A stretch of DNA of 64,000 bases. It comes from Streptomyces sp. NBC_01232. Its GTDB lineage: Bacteria > Actinomycetota > Actinomycetes > Streptomycetales > Streptomycetaceae. The notes under the pieces were generated by a model. The model was not told the origin of the DNA. It did no database searches and saw only the letters and a program-made list of their open reading frames with translations. Position numbers and translations under genes: made by a program. Positions within the stretch are counted from its first letter, which is position 1. Each line of letters opens with the position of its first letter. Shown here piece by piece: positions 47,568 to 55,622 of this stretch. The stretch lies in assembly GCF_035989885.1 (NCBI RefSeq), contig NZ_CP108518.1, forward strand, positions 3,516,501-3,580,500. The letters run 5' to 3'.

Positions 47568-48352
47568 ACGACGGTCACGGGCGCGTGGTCGGACCAGCGC
47601 TCCGGGTGCGTCTCGGCCCGCTCCACGAACGCCTTCACGGCCTTCGCCGCCAGCCCGGGGGTCGCCACCTGGAGGTCGATCCGCCAGCCGGCATCGTTGT
47701 CGAAGGCCCGCCCGCGGTAGGACCACCAGGAGTACGGCCCCTCGGTGTCCGGGTGCAGTTCCCGCACCACGTCGACGTAGCCCGCCTCCGCGTAGACCTT
47801 GCCGAGCCACTCCCGCTCCTCGGGGAGGAAGCCCGCGTTCTTCCGGTTCGTCTTCCAGTTCTTGAGGTCGGCCTCCTGGTGGCAGATGTTCCAGTCACCG
47901 CACACGACGACCTCGCGGCCGTCGGCGGCGGCCCGCACCTTCAGCACCGCCAGGTACTCCAGGAACTCCGCCATGAACCGGTACTTCTCGTCCTGCTTCT
48001 CCGTCCCGGCCTCGCCCGAGGGCAGGTAGAGGCTGGCCACGGTCACACCGGGCAGGTCGATCTCCAGGTACCGCCCGCTGCCGTCGAACTCCGCGCTGCC
48101 GAATCCGACCTGCACCCGCTCGGGCGCGCGCCGCGTGTAGAGCGCGACCCCGGCCCGCCCCTTGACGGCGGCCGGAGCGAAGACGGTGTGCCAGCCCGCG
48201 GGGGTCCGGACATCCTCCGGAATCTGGCCTTCCTCGGCCCGCACCTCCTGCAGGCAGACCACGTCGGCGTCGGATCCCTCCAGCCACGGCCCGAAGCCCT
48301 TCTTGGCGGCGGCGCGGATCCCATTCACATTCACGGAGGTCACAGTGAGCAT
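47549..48352 (-). CDS. xthA: Exodeoxyribonuclease III (AP endonuclease)
   Basis: This 267-residue EEP-family nuclease removes 3' blocks and nicks abasic sites in base-excision repair. Visible motifs are SVNVNGIRAA, CLQEVRAEE (catalytic glutamate), YLPSGEAGTEK, VVCGDWNICHQEADLKN with the D-x-N pair, and the C-terminal WSDHAPV with the catalytic histidine. Length is typical. The ATG has no Shine-Dalgarno sequence; TATGGT lies 6 nt upstream (48359-48364 on the complement), suggesting a leaderless mRNA. Confidence 0.95.
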   Translation of the reverse strand: MLTVTSVNVNGIRAAAKKGFGPWLEGSDADVVCLQEVRAEEGQIPEDVRTPAGWHTVFAPAAVKGRAGVALYTRRAPERVQVGFGSAEFDGSGRYLEIDLPGVTVASLYLPSGEAGTEKQDEKYRFMAEFLEYLAVLKVRAAADGREVVVCGDWNICHQEADLKNWKTNRKNAGFLPEEREWLGKVYAEAGYVDVVRELHPDTEGPYSWWSYRGRAFDNDAGWRIDLQVATPGLAAKAVKAFVERAETHPERWSDHAPVTVVYELGV

Positions 48353-48358
48353 CCCAGC

Positions 48359-48384
48359 ACCATAGCGGGATGGTTCCGTACGAT
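48359..48384. promoter_or_regulatory. Divergent leaderless promoter pair xthA/GNAT
   Basis: The 38 nt between the start codons hold TATGGT on the minus strand (48359-48364, 6 nt from the xthA ATG) and TACGAT on the plus strand (48379-48384, 6 nt from the GNAT ATG). Neither start has a ribosome-binding site. Confidence 0.5.
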
Positions 48385-48390
48385 ATTCGA

Positions 48391-48885
48391 ATGTCTCACC
48401 GGATAGACCTCCGCACCGTGCCGTACGACCACCCGGACGCGGTCAAACTCAACGACCAGGTCCAGCTGGAGTACCAGGAGCGGTACGACGGTGAGGGCGA
48501 CGCCACATTCCTGGACCCGGCGATGTTCGCCCCGCCGCAGGGCCTCTACCTGCTCGCGTACGACGCCACGGACACCCCGGTGGCGAGCGGCGGCTGGCGC
48601 AGCCAGGACGAGAACGACGAGGGCTACTCGGACGGCGACGCGGAACTGAAGCGCATGTACGTCGTCCCCGAGGCGCGCGGCCTGGGCCTGGCCCGCCGCA
48701 TGCTGGCGACCCTGGAGGACGACGCCCGCGCGGCGGGCCGCCGGCGCATGGTCCTGGAGACGGGCGACCAGCAGCCGGAGGCGATCGCCCTCTACCTCTC
48801 CTCGGGCTACGCCCTCTCCGCGAAGTTCGGCCACTACCGCCACCACGACTCCAGCCGCTGCATGACGAAGCCCCTCACCACCTGA
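48391..48885 (+). CDS. GNAT-family N-acetyltransferase
   Basis: This 164-residue protein has the GNAT core: the AELKRMYVVPEARGLGLARRML strand and R/Q-x-x-G-x-A loop for acetyl-CoA, then the MVLETGDQQPEAIALYLSSGY segment. The acceptor is unknown. The ATG at 48391 has no ribosome-binding site but a TACGAT -10 element 6 nt upstream. A GTG at 48370 is in frame but would read across the promoter. Confidence 0.85.
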   Translation: MSHRIDLRTVPYDHPDAVKLNDQVQLEYQERYDGEGDATFLDPAMFAPPQGLYLLAYDATDTPVASGGWRSQDENDEGYSDGDAELKRMYVVPEARGLGLARRMLATLEDDARAAGRRRMVLETGDQQPEAIALYLSSGYALSAKFGHYRHHDSSRCMTKPLTT

Positions 48886-48923
48886 CCCGCACGCCCCGCC
48901 CCCGGCAGCGGGCCGCACCCGCC

Positions 48924-50285
48924 CTACCGCGGAAGCCACACCGCCGGGTCCGTCCCCCACCGGGACGGGCCCGCCGCCCACTCCCCGAAGGGGCTGGCGG
49001 CGTGCCGCACCATCCCGTACCCGGACGCCGTCTCCCGCAGCCACGGCCCGGCCGCATACTCCGCGCCGGCCGGACCACCGTCGGCCGGAGCGGCACCGGC
49101 CGGCCCCCGCACCAGCCACGACCCCGTCCCCGCCAGCGAGAACCGCAGTCCCCGCCCGCCGCCCTCCGCCAGCGCCCTCAGCACACCGGCCGCCACCAGG
49201 TATCCCGTCCCGTGGTCCAGCGCCTGCGCCGGCAGCACCCCGGGCACCCCGTCGGGCCCCGCGCACCGCGCAGCGATCCCGTACCCGGCCTGCACCAGCG
49301 AATCGAAGCCCCGCCGCCCGGCCCACGGCCCCCGCGCCCGCCACCCCCACGCGCACAGCTCGGCCACCACCAGCCCAGGCCACCGCTCCAGCAGCTCGCG
49401 CGCCCCGAACCCGTACCGTTCCAGCGCCCCCGGCCGGTACCCGCTCACCACCACATCGGCCCCGGCCAGCAGCCCCTCGAAGACGGCGCGGTCCGCCGCC
49501 CGAGCCAGGTCCAGCAGCGCCGACCGCTTCCCGAAGCCGGTGTCCGCGTACGCGTCGTCCGCCTCCGGCAGCCGCGGCGAGTCGATCCGCAGCACGTCCG
49601 CCCCCAGCAGCCCGAGCGTCCGCGTCGCGACGGGCCCGGCGATGACCCTGGTCAGATCCAGTACCCGCACCCCCGTGGCGGGCCGGCCGACCGGGGCGTC
49701 GCCGAGGGTCCGCCCCCGCGCCCCTGATTCCCGTACGGGTTCCATCAGCGGCTGCGGCTCCCCGTCATCCCCTGCCACGGCGACGGCGAGTCCGCCCTCC
49801 CCGTACACGAGCTCCTGCACCTCGACGGCCGTGCGCCCGGCGAGCGCCGCGCGTACCGCCTCCGGCGTCGCCGACGGCAGTCGCAACGCCCGTACCAGCG
49901 CGGCCTCGTGGTGCGCGTAGTTGGCGTGCGTGCGCACCCAGCCGTCCCCCGTCCGCCAGAAGCCGGACAGCGGCGCGAAGGTCACCGGCGTCCGCCCCGC
50001 CACCCGCAGGTGCCGTTCGCTGACGAACGCCGTCGCCACCGCGCCTTCGTCCACCACGAGCGGAGCCACGTCCTGCGCCCGGCCGCCGGCCCGCACCGCG
50101 GCGAGTTCCGCCGCGGCCAGTCCGCAGACCCCGACGCTCGAGCGCGCCAGCTCGCCCACGGGCAGCGGCCCTTCGCCCAGATCCCCGGCTCCGCGGTAAC
50201 TCACCCGTCCGGCAAGCTCGGGCGCCCCGCCAAGGGCCGCCCAGGCCTGGACCGTTCTGTCGTCCCGTTCCTCACCGATCGTCAT
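48924..50285 (-). CDS. CaiB/BaiF family (family III) CoA-transferase
   Basis: This 453-residue protein has the family III CoA-transferase core VLDLTRVIAGPVATRTLGLLGADVLRIDSP and the GYRPGALERYGF and W-G-x-R-G/P-W/F-x-G-x-R-G-F segments that form the interlocked dimer, with the DHGTGYLVAAGVL helix. The first 190 residues (VSYRGAGDLGEG onward) are an extra domain that is less conserved. It probably transfers CoA between carboxylic acids. The ATG lacks a ribosome-binding site but has CTGACC-N17-TAATGA upstream, with the -10 7 nt before the ATG, so it may be leaderless. Confidence 0.8.
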   Translation of the reverse strand: MTIGEERDDRTVQAWAALGGAPELAGRVSYRGAGDLGEGPLPVGELARSSVGVCGLAAAELAAVRAGGRAQDVAPLVVDEGAVATAFVSERHLRVAGRTPVTFAPLSGFWRTGDGWVRTHANYAHHEAALVRALRLPSATPEAVRAALAGRTAVEVQELVYGEGGLAVAVAGDDGEPQPLMEPVRESGARGRTLGDAPVGRPATGVRVLDLTRVIAGPVATRTLGLLGADVLRIDSPRLPEADDAYADTGFGKRSALLDLARAADRAVFEGLLAGADVVVSGYRPGALERYGFGARELLERWPGLVVAELCAWGWRARGPWAGRRGFDSLVQAGYGIAARCAGPDGVPGVLPAQALDHGTGYLVAAGVLRALAEGGGRGLRFSLAGTGSWLVRGPAGAAPADGGPAGAEYAAGPWLRETASGYGMVRHAASPFGEWAAGPSRWGTDPAVWLPR

Positions 50286-50292
50286 GAACCAA

Positions 50293-50321
50293 TCATTACC
50301 GTGGTCACGCGGGTCGGTCAG
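50293..50321 (-). promoter_or_regulatory. Promoter of the CoA-transferase gene
   Basis: On the complement, CTGACC (50316-50321) and TAATGA (50293-50298) are separated by exactly 17 nt. The -10 ends 7 nt before the ATG at 50285. The -35 overlaps the stop of the upstream membrane-protein gene. Confidence 0.55.
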
Positions 50322-51016
50322 AAGCCGCCCCCGACCTCGTACGGGCCGCCGCCCGCGGCCGTGGCGGCCGTCGACGCGTAGGTGTCGCCGCCCGCGTCCC
50401 GGCCGCCCGGGGCGTGGTTGTACTGGGTGGCGAAGACATGCCGGCCGGCCGGGACGGTCCTGCCGGCCTTCAGCTTCCACCGGTAGACCACCGCATCGCC
50501 GCTCCCGTCGACGGTGACCTCGAAGTCGTCCCCCGGCAGGGTCTGCCAGGTGCCGGTGGTCGCCACGCCGCCCGTCTGCGCGATACGGACCTCAAGGGTG
50601 AGCGCGGCGAGCGGTTCGCCGTTCTGGAGGGTGATGTTGCTCTGGGCCCAATACGTGTTGCTGTGCGGGTCGACGGAGCCGTCGGACCACAGCGGCCCGC
50701 TCTCGGTGCCCGGGGCGCCGGTACCGTCGGGCGCCGTCACCACCTGGCGGCCTCGCCCTCCGTCCTTCTGCGCGGAGGCAACGGTGAAGGCTCCGGCCAC
50801 GAGGGTGGCACCGACGGCGAGCGTGGCGAGGGTGACGCGGCCCCAGGAGAGCGCCCGAGTCCTCTGCCGGGCGCGGGGGGCATGGGTGATGCGGGGGGCG
50901 TCGGAAGCATCCGCGTCGGCGGCGGCCATGCCGCGCCGCACCCGCGCGAGCATCCGCTCCCGGTCGGGCTCGTGCGCCTGTGCCGCTTCCCGCAGCTTTC
51001 CTGACACGTCGTTCAC
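50318..51016 (-). CDS. Membrane-anchored partner of the SigE-family sigma factor
   Basis: This 232-residue protein has a cytosolic N-terminus with a charged helix (LREAAQAHEPDRERMLARVRRGM, residues 8-30), a single helix at about 59-82, and an outer domain with beta-strand-like repeats such as SNITLQNGEPLAALTLEVRIAQT. It has no zinc-binding H-x-x-x-C-x-x-C, so it is not a classical ZAS anti-sigma factor, though its position suggests it may control the sigma factor. The GTG start overlaps the sigma stop by 4 nt (GTGA at 51013-51016). Confidence 0.75.
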   Translation of the reverse strand: MNDVSGKLREAAQAHEPDRERMLARVRRGMAAADADASDAPRITHAPRARQRTRALSWGRVTLATLAVGATLVAGAFTVASAQKDGGRGRQVVTAPDGTGAPGTESGPLWSDGSVDPHSNTYWAQSNITLQNGEPLAALTLEVRIAQTGGVATTGTWQTLPGDDFEVTVDGSGDAVVYRWKLKAGRTVPAGRHVFATQYNHAPGGRDAGGDTYASTAATAAGGGPYEVGGGF

Positions 51017-51555
51017 CGGCGCCTCCCTCCCGCGAGTTCTCCGACGGCCCGCGGGCCGAGCAGCTTCTGGAGTTCCGCCATGCCCTTGGAGGTCTGGCTC
51101 TTCACCGTACCGACCGAAATGCCGAGGGCCAGCGCCGTGTCCTTCTCGGACAGGTCCAGTGCGTGGCGCAGGACCACACAGGCCCGTTTTCGAAACGGCA
51201 GCCGGGCCAGGGCGGTTCGTACGTCGAGGGCTGCGGCGACGTCCGGTGCGTCGGCCTCCTCGGAGCGGTTCGACCAGAAGAGGACGATGCGCCTGCGCTC
51301 GCGCACCGCCGCCCGGATCCGCGTTCGGGCCATGTTGGCGACGATCCCGCGGGCGTAGGCGAGGGGGTGGTCCGCCCGGCGGACCCGGTCCCAGCGGTGC
51401 CACACGGCAACGAGGGCGTCCGCGGCCAGGTCGTCGGCGCCGTCCGGCTCTCCGATGAGCATGCAGGCCAGGCGCGCGAGTTCGGCGTGGTGCCGTTCGA
51501 AGAAGGCGTGGAACTCGATGGCCGCGTTCCCGTGGATCTCCTGGACGGGGCCCAT
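51013..51555 (-). CDS. SigE-family ECF RNA polymerase sigma factor
   Basis: This 180-residue sigma factor has region 2 (FERHHAELARLACMLIGEPDGADDLAADALVAVWHRWDRV) and region 4 (ALARLPFRKRACVVLRHALDLSEKDTALALGISVGTVKS) typical of the SigE-like group of ECF sigma factors, which lack a classical anti-sigma partner. The start ATG 51555 has GGAGGGG 5 nt upstream and gives the normal family length; ATG 51615 is an alternative with 20 extra residues. Targets are unknown. The pectate lyase gene lies 77 nt upstream in the same direction. Confidence 0.88.
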   Translation of the reverse strand: MGPVQEIHGNAAIEFHAFFERHHAELARLACMLIGEPDGADDLAADALVAVWHRWDRVRRADHPLAYARGIVANMARTRIRAAVRERRRIVLFWSNRSEEADAPDVAAALDVRTALARLPFRKRACVVLRHALDLSEKDTALALGISVGTVKSQTSKGMAELQKLLGPRAVGELAGGRRR

Positions 51556-51632
51556 GCTCGCCCCTCCGTTCGGTGTGCCCATGTCATGCCGTGGGGCGGT
51601 GACGGTAGCAGCCATGTCCGGACGGCCTCCCT

Positions 51633-53012
51633 TCACGGAGCGGGGACGGCGGATCCGGCCGGACCGCCGGAGGCGGTCAGTACGCCGGCACCCGCCGTCC
51701 GGCCGAGCGAGCCGGCCAGTGCGGCCGCGGAGGTCTCCAGTCCCGCGGACAGCACCGGCCGCCAGTTGACCGTCGGCCGGATCCGCCTGCCCGGGTTCTC
51801 GGCGTTGTACGCGGCGACCAGGTCGGCGTCCCGCCCGTTCACGAGGTTCCCGGTGCCCGCCAGCGCGCCGGTTCCGTCGCCGGTCAGCAGCCGGGAAACC
51901 TTCCCGTCTCCGGGAAGCGTCCAGTGGTTGTACTCGGCCACCACCTGGGCCCGCGCCCGGGAGCTGACGGAGTAGCTGAAGGCGTAGCCGTTGCGCGTGG
52001 TCGTGTCGAAGAGGTTGTTGTACAGGTGCACCTGTCCGACGCGGGCCAGCGGCGCGCGCTGGACGGTCCCCCGGAAGATGTTGTGGTGCAGGGTGACCCG
52101 CAGCTTGCTGTCCTTGTCGCTGCTGCCGATGAGCATCGTCTTGTCGTGGTCGGCGAACCGGTTGTACGAGACGGTGACCAGGTCGGAGGCGTTGGTGATG
52201 TCGAGCGACCCGTCGTGGACCTGGTACTCGCGCCCGAAATGGCTGGGGTTGCCGCTGTCGAAGCGGGGGGCGTCGGTGAACGTGTTGTGGTCGGCCCAGA
52301 CATGGGTGGCCCCCCTCAGGGAGACCGCGTCGTAGGCGGAGTTCCAGTTGCCGTCCGAACCGTCCGTGGGATCCCACTGGGGGAAGCAGTCGCGGACGTC
52401 GGCGAAGGCGAGGTTGCGGATGATGACGTTGTCCACGTTCTTGACCTGGAGGCTGCCGCCCGTCAGCCCCGCGCCGGTCCCGGGCACGCCGACGATCGTG
52501 GTGTTCGCCGGCACCGCGAACACGATCCGCGCCGCCTGCTTCCTCTGCGCGGCGGCCCGGGCCGACTCCTGCGCCCCGGAGGGCACTTGGGAGCGTCCCC
52601 GGACGGCCGGGTCGTACGCCTTCAGGTAGGAGGCGAGCGAATAGCCCGTGCCCTTGGCGTAGTCCTCGCAGCGCAGGGAGCGGCCGTCGTCGTCGGTGTT
52701 TGCATCGATGAGGCCCTTGACGCGAATGATGCGCGGCTCCGTCCTGGAGCCGCTGCTCAGCGCCTTGGCCAGCTCGGCCCGGGTGGAGACGGTGAACACC
52801 CGGGACGCGACGGCCGCCGAGCCGCCGGTGGTGCCCTTGCCGCTCGCCGCCCACCCGTCGCGTGCGGGGAGTACGGCGTGCGCCAGATCGGGGGCCGCGT
52901 GCGCACTCATCGTCAGGGGGAGGGCGCTGAGCGCACCCGCGACGGCGACGGAGGCGGCGGCGAGGACTGCCGTACGGCGGGTGCGGGGGCGCCGGTGCGA
53001 GGGATCGGACAT
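51633..53012 (-). CDS. Secreted pectate lyase (polysaccharide lyase family 1)
   Basis: This 459-residue protein has a signal peptide with twin arginines (RRPRTRRTAVLAAASVAVAGA and on to AHA), followed by a parallel beta-helix. Family features are RIIRVKGLID near the start, the calcium-binding region VWADHNTFTDAPRFDSG, the KTMLIGSSD turn and LHHNIFRGTVQRAPLAR with the catalytic arginine, then YNNLFDTT. It degrades pectin, giving access to plant-derived carbon. The twin-arginine stretch suggests possible Tat export. The ribosome-binding site AAGGA lies 10 nt before the ATG. Confidence 0.9.
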   Translation of the reverse strand: MSDPSHRRPRTRRTAVLAAASVAVAGALSALPLTMSAHAAPDLAHAVLPARDGWAASGKGTTGGSAAVASRVFTVSTRAELAKALSSGSRTEPRIIRVKGLIDANTDDDGRSLRCEDYAKGTGYSLASYLKAYDPAVRGRSQVPSGAQESARAAAQRKQAARIVFAVPANTTIVGVPGTGAGLTGGSLQVKNVDNVIIRNLAFADVRDCFPQWDPTDGSDGNWNSAYDAVSLRGATHVWADHNTFTDAPRFDSGNPSHFGREYQVHDGSLDITNASDLVTVSYNRFADHDKTMLIGSSDKDSKLRVTLHHNIFRGTVQRAPLARVGQVHLYNNLFDTTTRNGYAFSYSVSSRARAQVVAEYNHWTLPGDGKVSRLLTGDGTGALAGTGNLVNGRDADLVAAYNAENPGRRIRPTVNWRPVLSAGLETSAAALAGSLGRTAGAGVLTASGGPAGSAVPAP

Positions 53013-53620
53013 GGGGAGGTCGTTCCTTGCCTGGAGGGAGAGGGGGGAGGGTGCGGGAAGGGGTGCCGGGGTGCGGCGGCAGGGTCGGTCCACGTTCACC
53101 GAGTAGGCAGTGGTGTCCAGCTGCGCCTTGCCGGTGAAGACCTCCGTGCCGGCCTCGACTCCGCTGAGGTAATCGGCCTCGCACGCCCGGCCGGGGAGCC
53201 CACGGTGCAGGCGACCGCTGCGGCGGTGGATCGCTGGCGGGTGAGTCGGTGCCGTCCTGGAGCTGTCATGGGGGTGGGCCTTTCCCTCGGTGACCTTGCA
53301 CCCCTCAGTTGCCGCCCGCGCCCGATGCGTTGCCGTGATCCACACCACTCCCCTCCGGAAAACAAGCAGCCGGACTCCTCGACAATTCATGTGAGTTGAC
53401 CCATTTCCGGGTGCGGTGGGGCGCCGGGGCGCGGTCGATCGGTTCGCGCAGGCCGGCCGGATGGTCGACGGGGAGATGCCGACGGCCCGGATGCGGGAGC
53501 GGCAGAAGGCACGCCGGACGCCGGATGGGAACGGCCCGGGAAACGCCGAGATCCCGCCCGGTCTTTCGACCGGACGGGATCTCGTGACGTTCACGAGAGC
53601 TACTCGCGAACTGTCGTCTG
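53013..53620. other. Non-coding region between pectate lyase and tRNA-Ala
   Basis: These 608 nt hold no confident gene. The right end has the tRNA terminator at 53547-53584. The stretch on the complement at about 53080-53190 shows strongly GC-rich third positions and could be a gene remnant. Any promoter of the pectate lyase should lie in the left part, and its leader might be long. Confidence 0.45.
53547..53584 (-). terminator. tRNA-Ala terminator
   Basis: A 17-bp stem (53547-53563 with 53568-53584) with one wobble pair and a 4-nt TTTC loop lies just beyond the 3' end of the minus-strand tRNA. Confidence 0.85.
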
Positions 53621-53694
53621 TGGACCTGTGGGGATTTGAACCCCAGACCCCCTCGATGCGAACGAGGTGCGCTACCAGACTGCGCCACAGGCCC
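53621..53694 (-). tRNA. tRNA-Ala (anticodon CGC)
   Basis: A 74-nt cloverleaf has an acceptor stem GGGCCTG/CAGGTCC with one G-T wobble, D arm GGCGCAGTCTGGTAGCGC, anticodon stem CCTCG/CGAGG around loop TTCGCAT, and T arm GGGGTTCAAATCCCC. The anticodon CGC reads GCG alanine codons. The 3' CCA is not encoded. It is transcribed on the minus strand. Confidence 0.95.
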
Positions 53695-53772
53695 TTGCGA
53701 CGTGTGAAACATTAGCATCCCCGCGCGGGTGCTCCAAAACCGATATCCCGGAGCGTCCGCGCAGGTCACCGA

Positions 53773-54804
53773 TCATTCGTTCGCAGCGCGGGGGCGGTCC
53801 TCGCCCTCGTACTGGTCGAACAGCGGCGTGCGGCCCCTGCCCTGGCCGCGCGGGTGCGGGGTGGTGGCCTGGGGCTTCGGGTCCGGCTTGGGCGGGCCGG
53901 GCTGGGCGCGCAGGCGGGGTTCCGTCGGCTCGGCCGTGCTGGAGCGGGTCGCGCTCCAGGAGTCCGGGGCCGCGGGGCCCGTGGCGCGGGGGGCCACCGG
54001 GGCCGTCACGTACGTGGGCAGCGGGACCGGGACCGGCTCCCAGCTGTCACCGCGGGCGGGGCCGCGTTCGCGCTCGCGCTGCTGGTCCACCCACTCGGCG
54101 TGGTCGGTCTGCTCGACCAGCGCGCGCCGTCCGGCTTCCTGCGGGGACACCGGTGGAGCAGGGTCCGGTTCGCCGCCGGACGCGGCCTCGGGCTCACGAC
54201 GGCTCGGACGGCTCTCCCTCAGCTGCCGCGCGGCCGCCTCGGCGCGCCGCCGGTCCATCGTGAACTCGTAGCGCCGCCGTTCCTGGACCCGCAGGTGCAC
54301 GATGTACGTGCTCAGCAGGAGGGCGGGGACGGCCGGGGCCCACAGGAAGCGCAGGCCGCCCACCGCGGCGACGACGGCGCCGAGGGTGAAGACCAGGAAG
54401 AGGAGTGCGGTGGTGCGCCGGCGGCGCGCGAGGACCTGGAGGCGCTGCTCGCGCCGGGCCCGCTCCGCGCGCTGCTCCCGTTCGACGGTGGCCGGTCTCG
54501 GCTCCGCCCTGGTCGGGGGCACGACAAAGGCCCGGGCGTCGGCGTCGACGGAATCAACCGTTTCCGTCGCGGCGTCCGGGTCCGCGTGGGGCTGGGGCTC
54601 CGCCTGCTCGTCACCGCGCTCACGCAGCCCCTTGGCGTAACGGCGCTCCATTCCCGCCCGGCCGGAAAGCAGCCGAATGGCAGTGGAGAAGCGTTCCGTC
54701 GGACGGGCTTCGTTCAGCTCGTCCTGCCTCCGGAGCCACATGGGCACCAAGTAGGCGGCCCAGGCCCCGACAATGACTGCGTAGATGAGGCCGCTGCTGC
54801 TCAC
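53773..54804 (-). CDS. sepX: SepX/GlpR-like membrane protein
   Basis: This 343-residue protein has an N-terminal helix at about 5-23 ending in PMWLRRQDELNEAR, a basic cytosolic region, a hairpin of two helices at 132-150 and 152-170, then a long charged, proline-rich C-terminus. Its place next to rimJ, moeA, galU and 5-formyl-THF cyclo-ligase equals that of M. tuberculosis Rv0996. This matches the actinobacterial division protein SepX (Streptomyces) or GlpR (mycobacteria), to the best of my memory; the name is tentative. It would support hyphal septation. The GTG lacks a normal ribosome-binding site; TACGGT lies 7 nt upstream. Confidence 0.6.
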   Translation of the reverse strand: MSSSGLIYAVIVGAWAAYLVPMWLRRQDELNEARPTERFSTAIRLLSGRAGMERRYAKGLRERGDEQAEPQPHADPDAATETVDSVDADARAFVVPPTRAEPRPATVEREQRAERARREQRLQVLARRRRTTALLFLVFTLGAVVAAVGGLRFLWAPAVPALLLSTYIVHLRVQERRRYEFTMDRRRAEAAARQLRESRPSRREPEAASGGEPDPAPPVSPQEAGRRALVEQTDHAEWVDQQRERERGPARGDSWEPVPVPLPTYVTAPVAPRATGPAAPDSWSATRSSTAEPTEPRLRAQPGPPKPDPKPQATTPHPRGQGRGRTPLFDQYEGEDRPRAANE

Positions 54805-54811
54805 ACCTCAC

Positions 54812-54817
54812 ACCGTA
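54812..54817 (-). promoter_or_regulatory. Putative sepX -10 element (leaderless)
   Basis: On the complement TACGGT ends 7 nt before the GTG at 54804. The gap upstream, to 54996, is unusually AT-rich for this genome. Confidence 0.35.
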
Positions 54818-54996
54818 GAGGGGCGCGGCCGAGGGGATCGGCCAATTGAGCCGGTGTGTCGCACGATCTCGCTGATATCACGGACTTTTTTTGTGATTCT
54901 TCGGATCAGGTTATGGGCGAATCGGTTACCCGAGGTCATTAATTCGAACAGATATTCGTTTATCGCTGTTCGGCACGGCTCCGGACCGGCGCCCCG

Positions 54997-55605
54997 CTAT
55001 TTCGGCGGGGACGGCGAGTGCCGTGCCCGGTGCCAGCGGCGCAGCAGCCCCTCCGGCACTTCCTCCACCGTGACCGCGTAGACGAGGTGGTCGCGCCAGG
55101 CCCCGTCGATGTGCAGATAACGCGGCCGCAGTCCCTCCTCGCGCAGGCCCAGCTTCTCCACGACCCGCCGGCTCGGGATGTTCTCGGGCCGGATGCACAC
55201 CTCGATCCGGTGCAGGCCGACCTTTCCGAAGCAGTGGTCCACCGCCAGCGCGACCGCCGTCGGCATCACACCGCGGCCCGCCACCTCGCGGTCCACCCAG
55301 TAGCCGATGTGACCCGCGCACATCGAGCCCCAGGTGATCCCGGCGACCGTCAGCTGGCCCACCAGCCGGCCCTGGTACTCGATGACGAAGGGCAGCATCC
55401 GTCCCGCGTTCGCCTCCGCCCGCAGATGGCGGACCATCTGGCGGTACGTGGGCCGCTGGATCACCGGCCCCCACGGCGCGGGCGGCGGGATCGTCGCCTC
55501 CCACGGCCGGAGCCAGTCGCGGTTGCGCCGGTTGACCTCGCGCCAGGCCTTCTGGTCCCGCAGCTTTATCGGCCGGAGCGTGACATCGCCGTCCGCCAGG
55601 ACCAC
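54997..55605 (-). CDS. rimJ: RimJ/RimL-type N-acetyltransferase
   Basis: This 202-residue GNAT protein resembles the ribosomal-protein acetyltransferases, with VTLRPIKLRDQKAWREVNRRNRDWLRPWE at the N-terminus, IGYWVDREVAGRGVMPTAVALAV for acetyl-CoA and EVCIRPENIPSRRVVEKLGLREEGL at the C-terminus. The acceptor may be ribosomal or another protein. The GTG at 55605 is the first usual start codon in frame, but the frame runs on upstream through ELNGPTWPV, which looks like normal family sequence. A CTG (55624-55626), with GGGAG upstream, could be the real start. It follows mogA. Confidence 0.8.
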   Translation of the reverse strand: MVLADGDVTLRPIKLRDQKAWREVNRRNRDWLRPWEATIPPPAPWGPVIQRPTYRQMVRHLRAEANAGRMLPFVIEYQGRLVGQLTVAGITWGSMCAGHIGYWVDREVAGRGVMPTAVALAVDHCFGKVGLHRIEVCIRPENIPSRRVVEKLGLREEGLRPRYLHIDGAWRDHLVYAVTVEEVPEGLLRRWHRARHSPSPPK

Positions 55606-55622
55606 CGGCCAGGTCGGGCCGT

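Noticed and set aside
53621..53694. tRNA-Ala as an integration site for a mobile element
   Set aside because: No duplicated tRNA 3' end, integrase or atypical genes flank it in this window.
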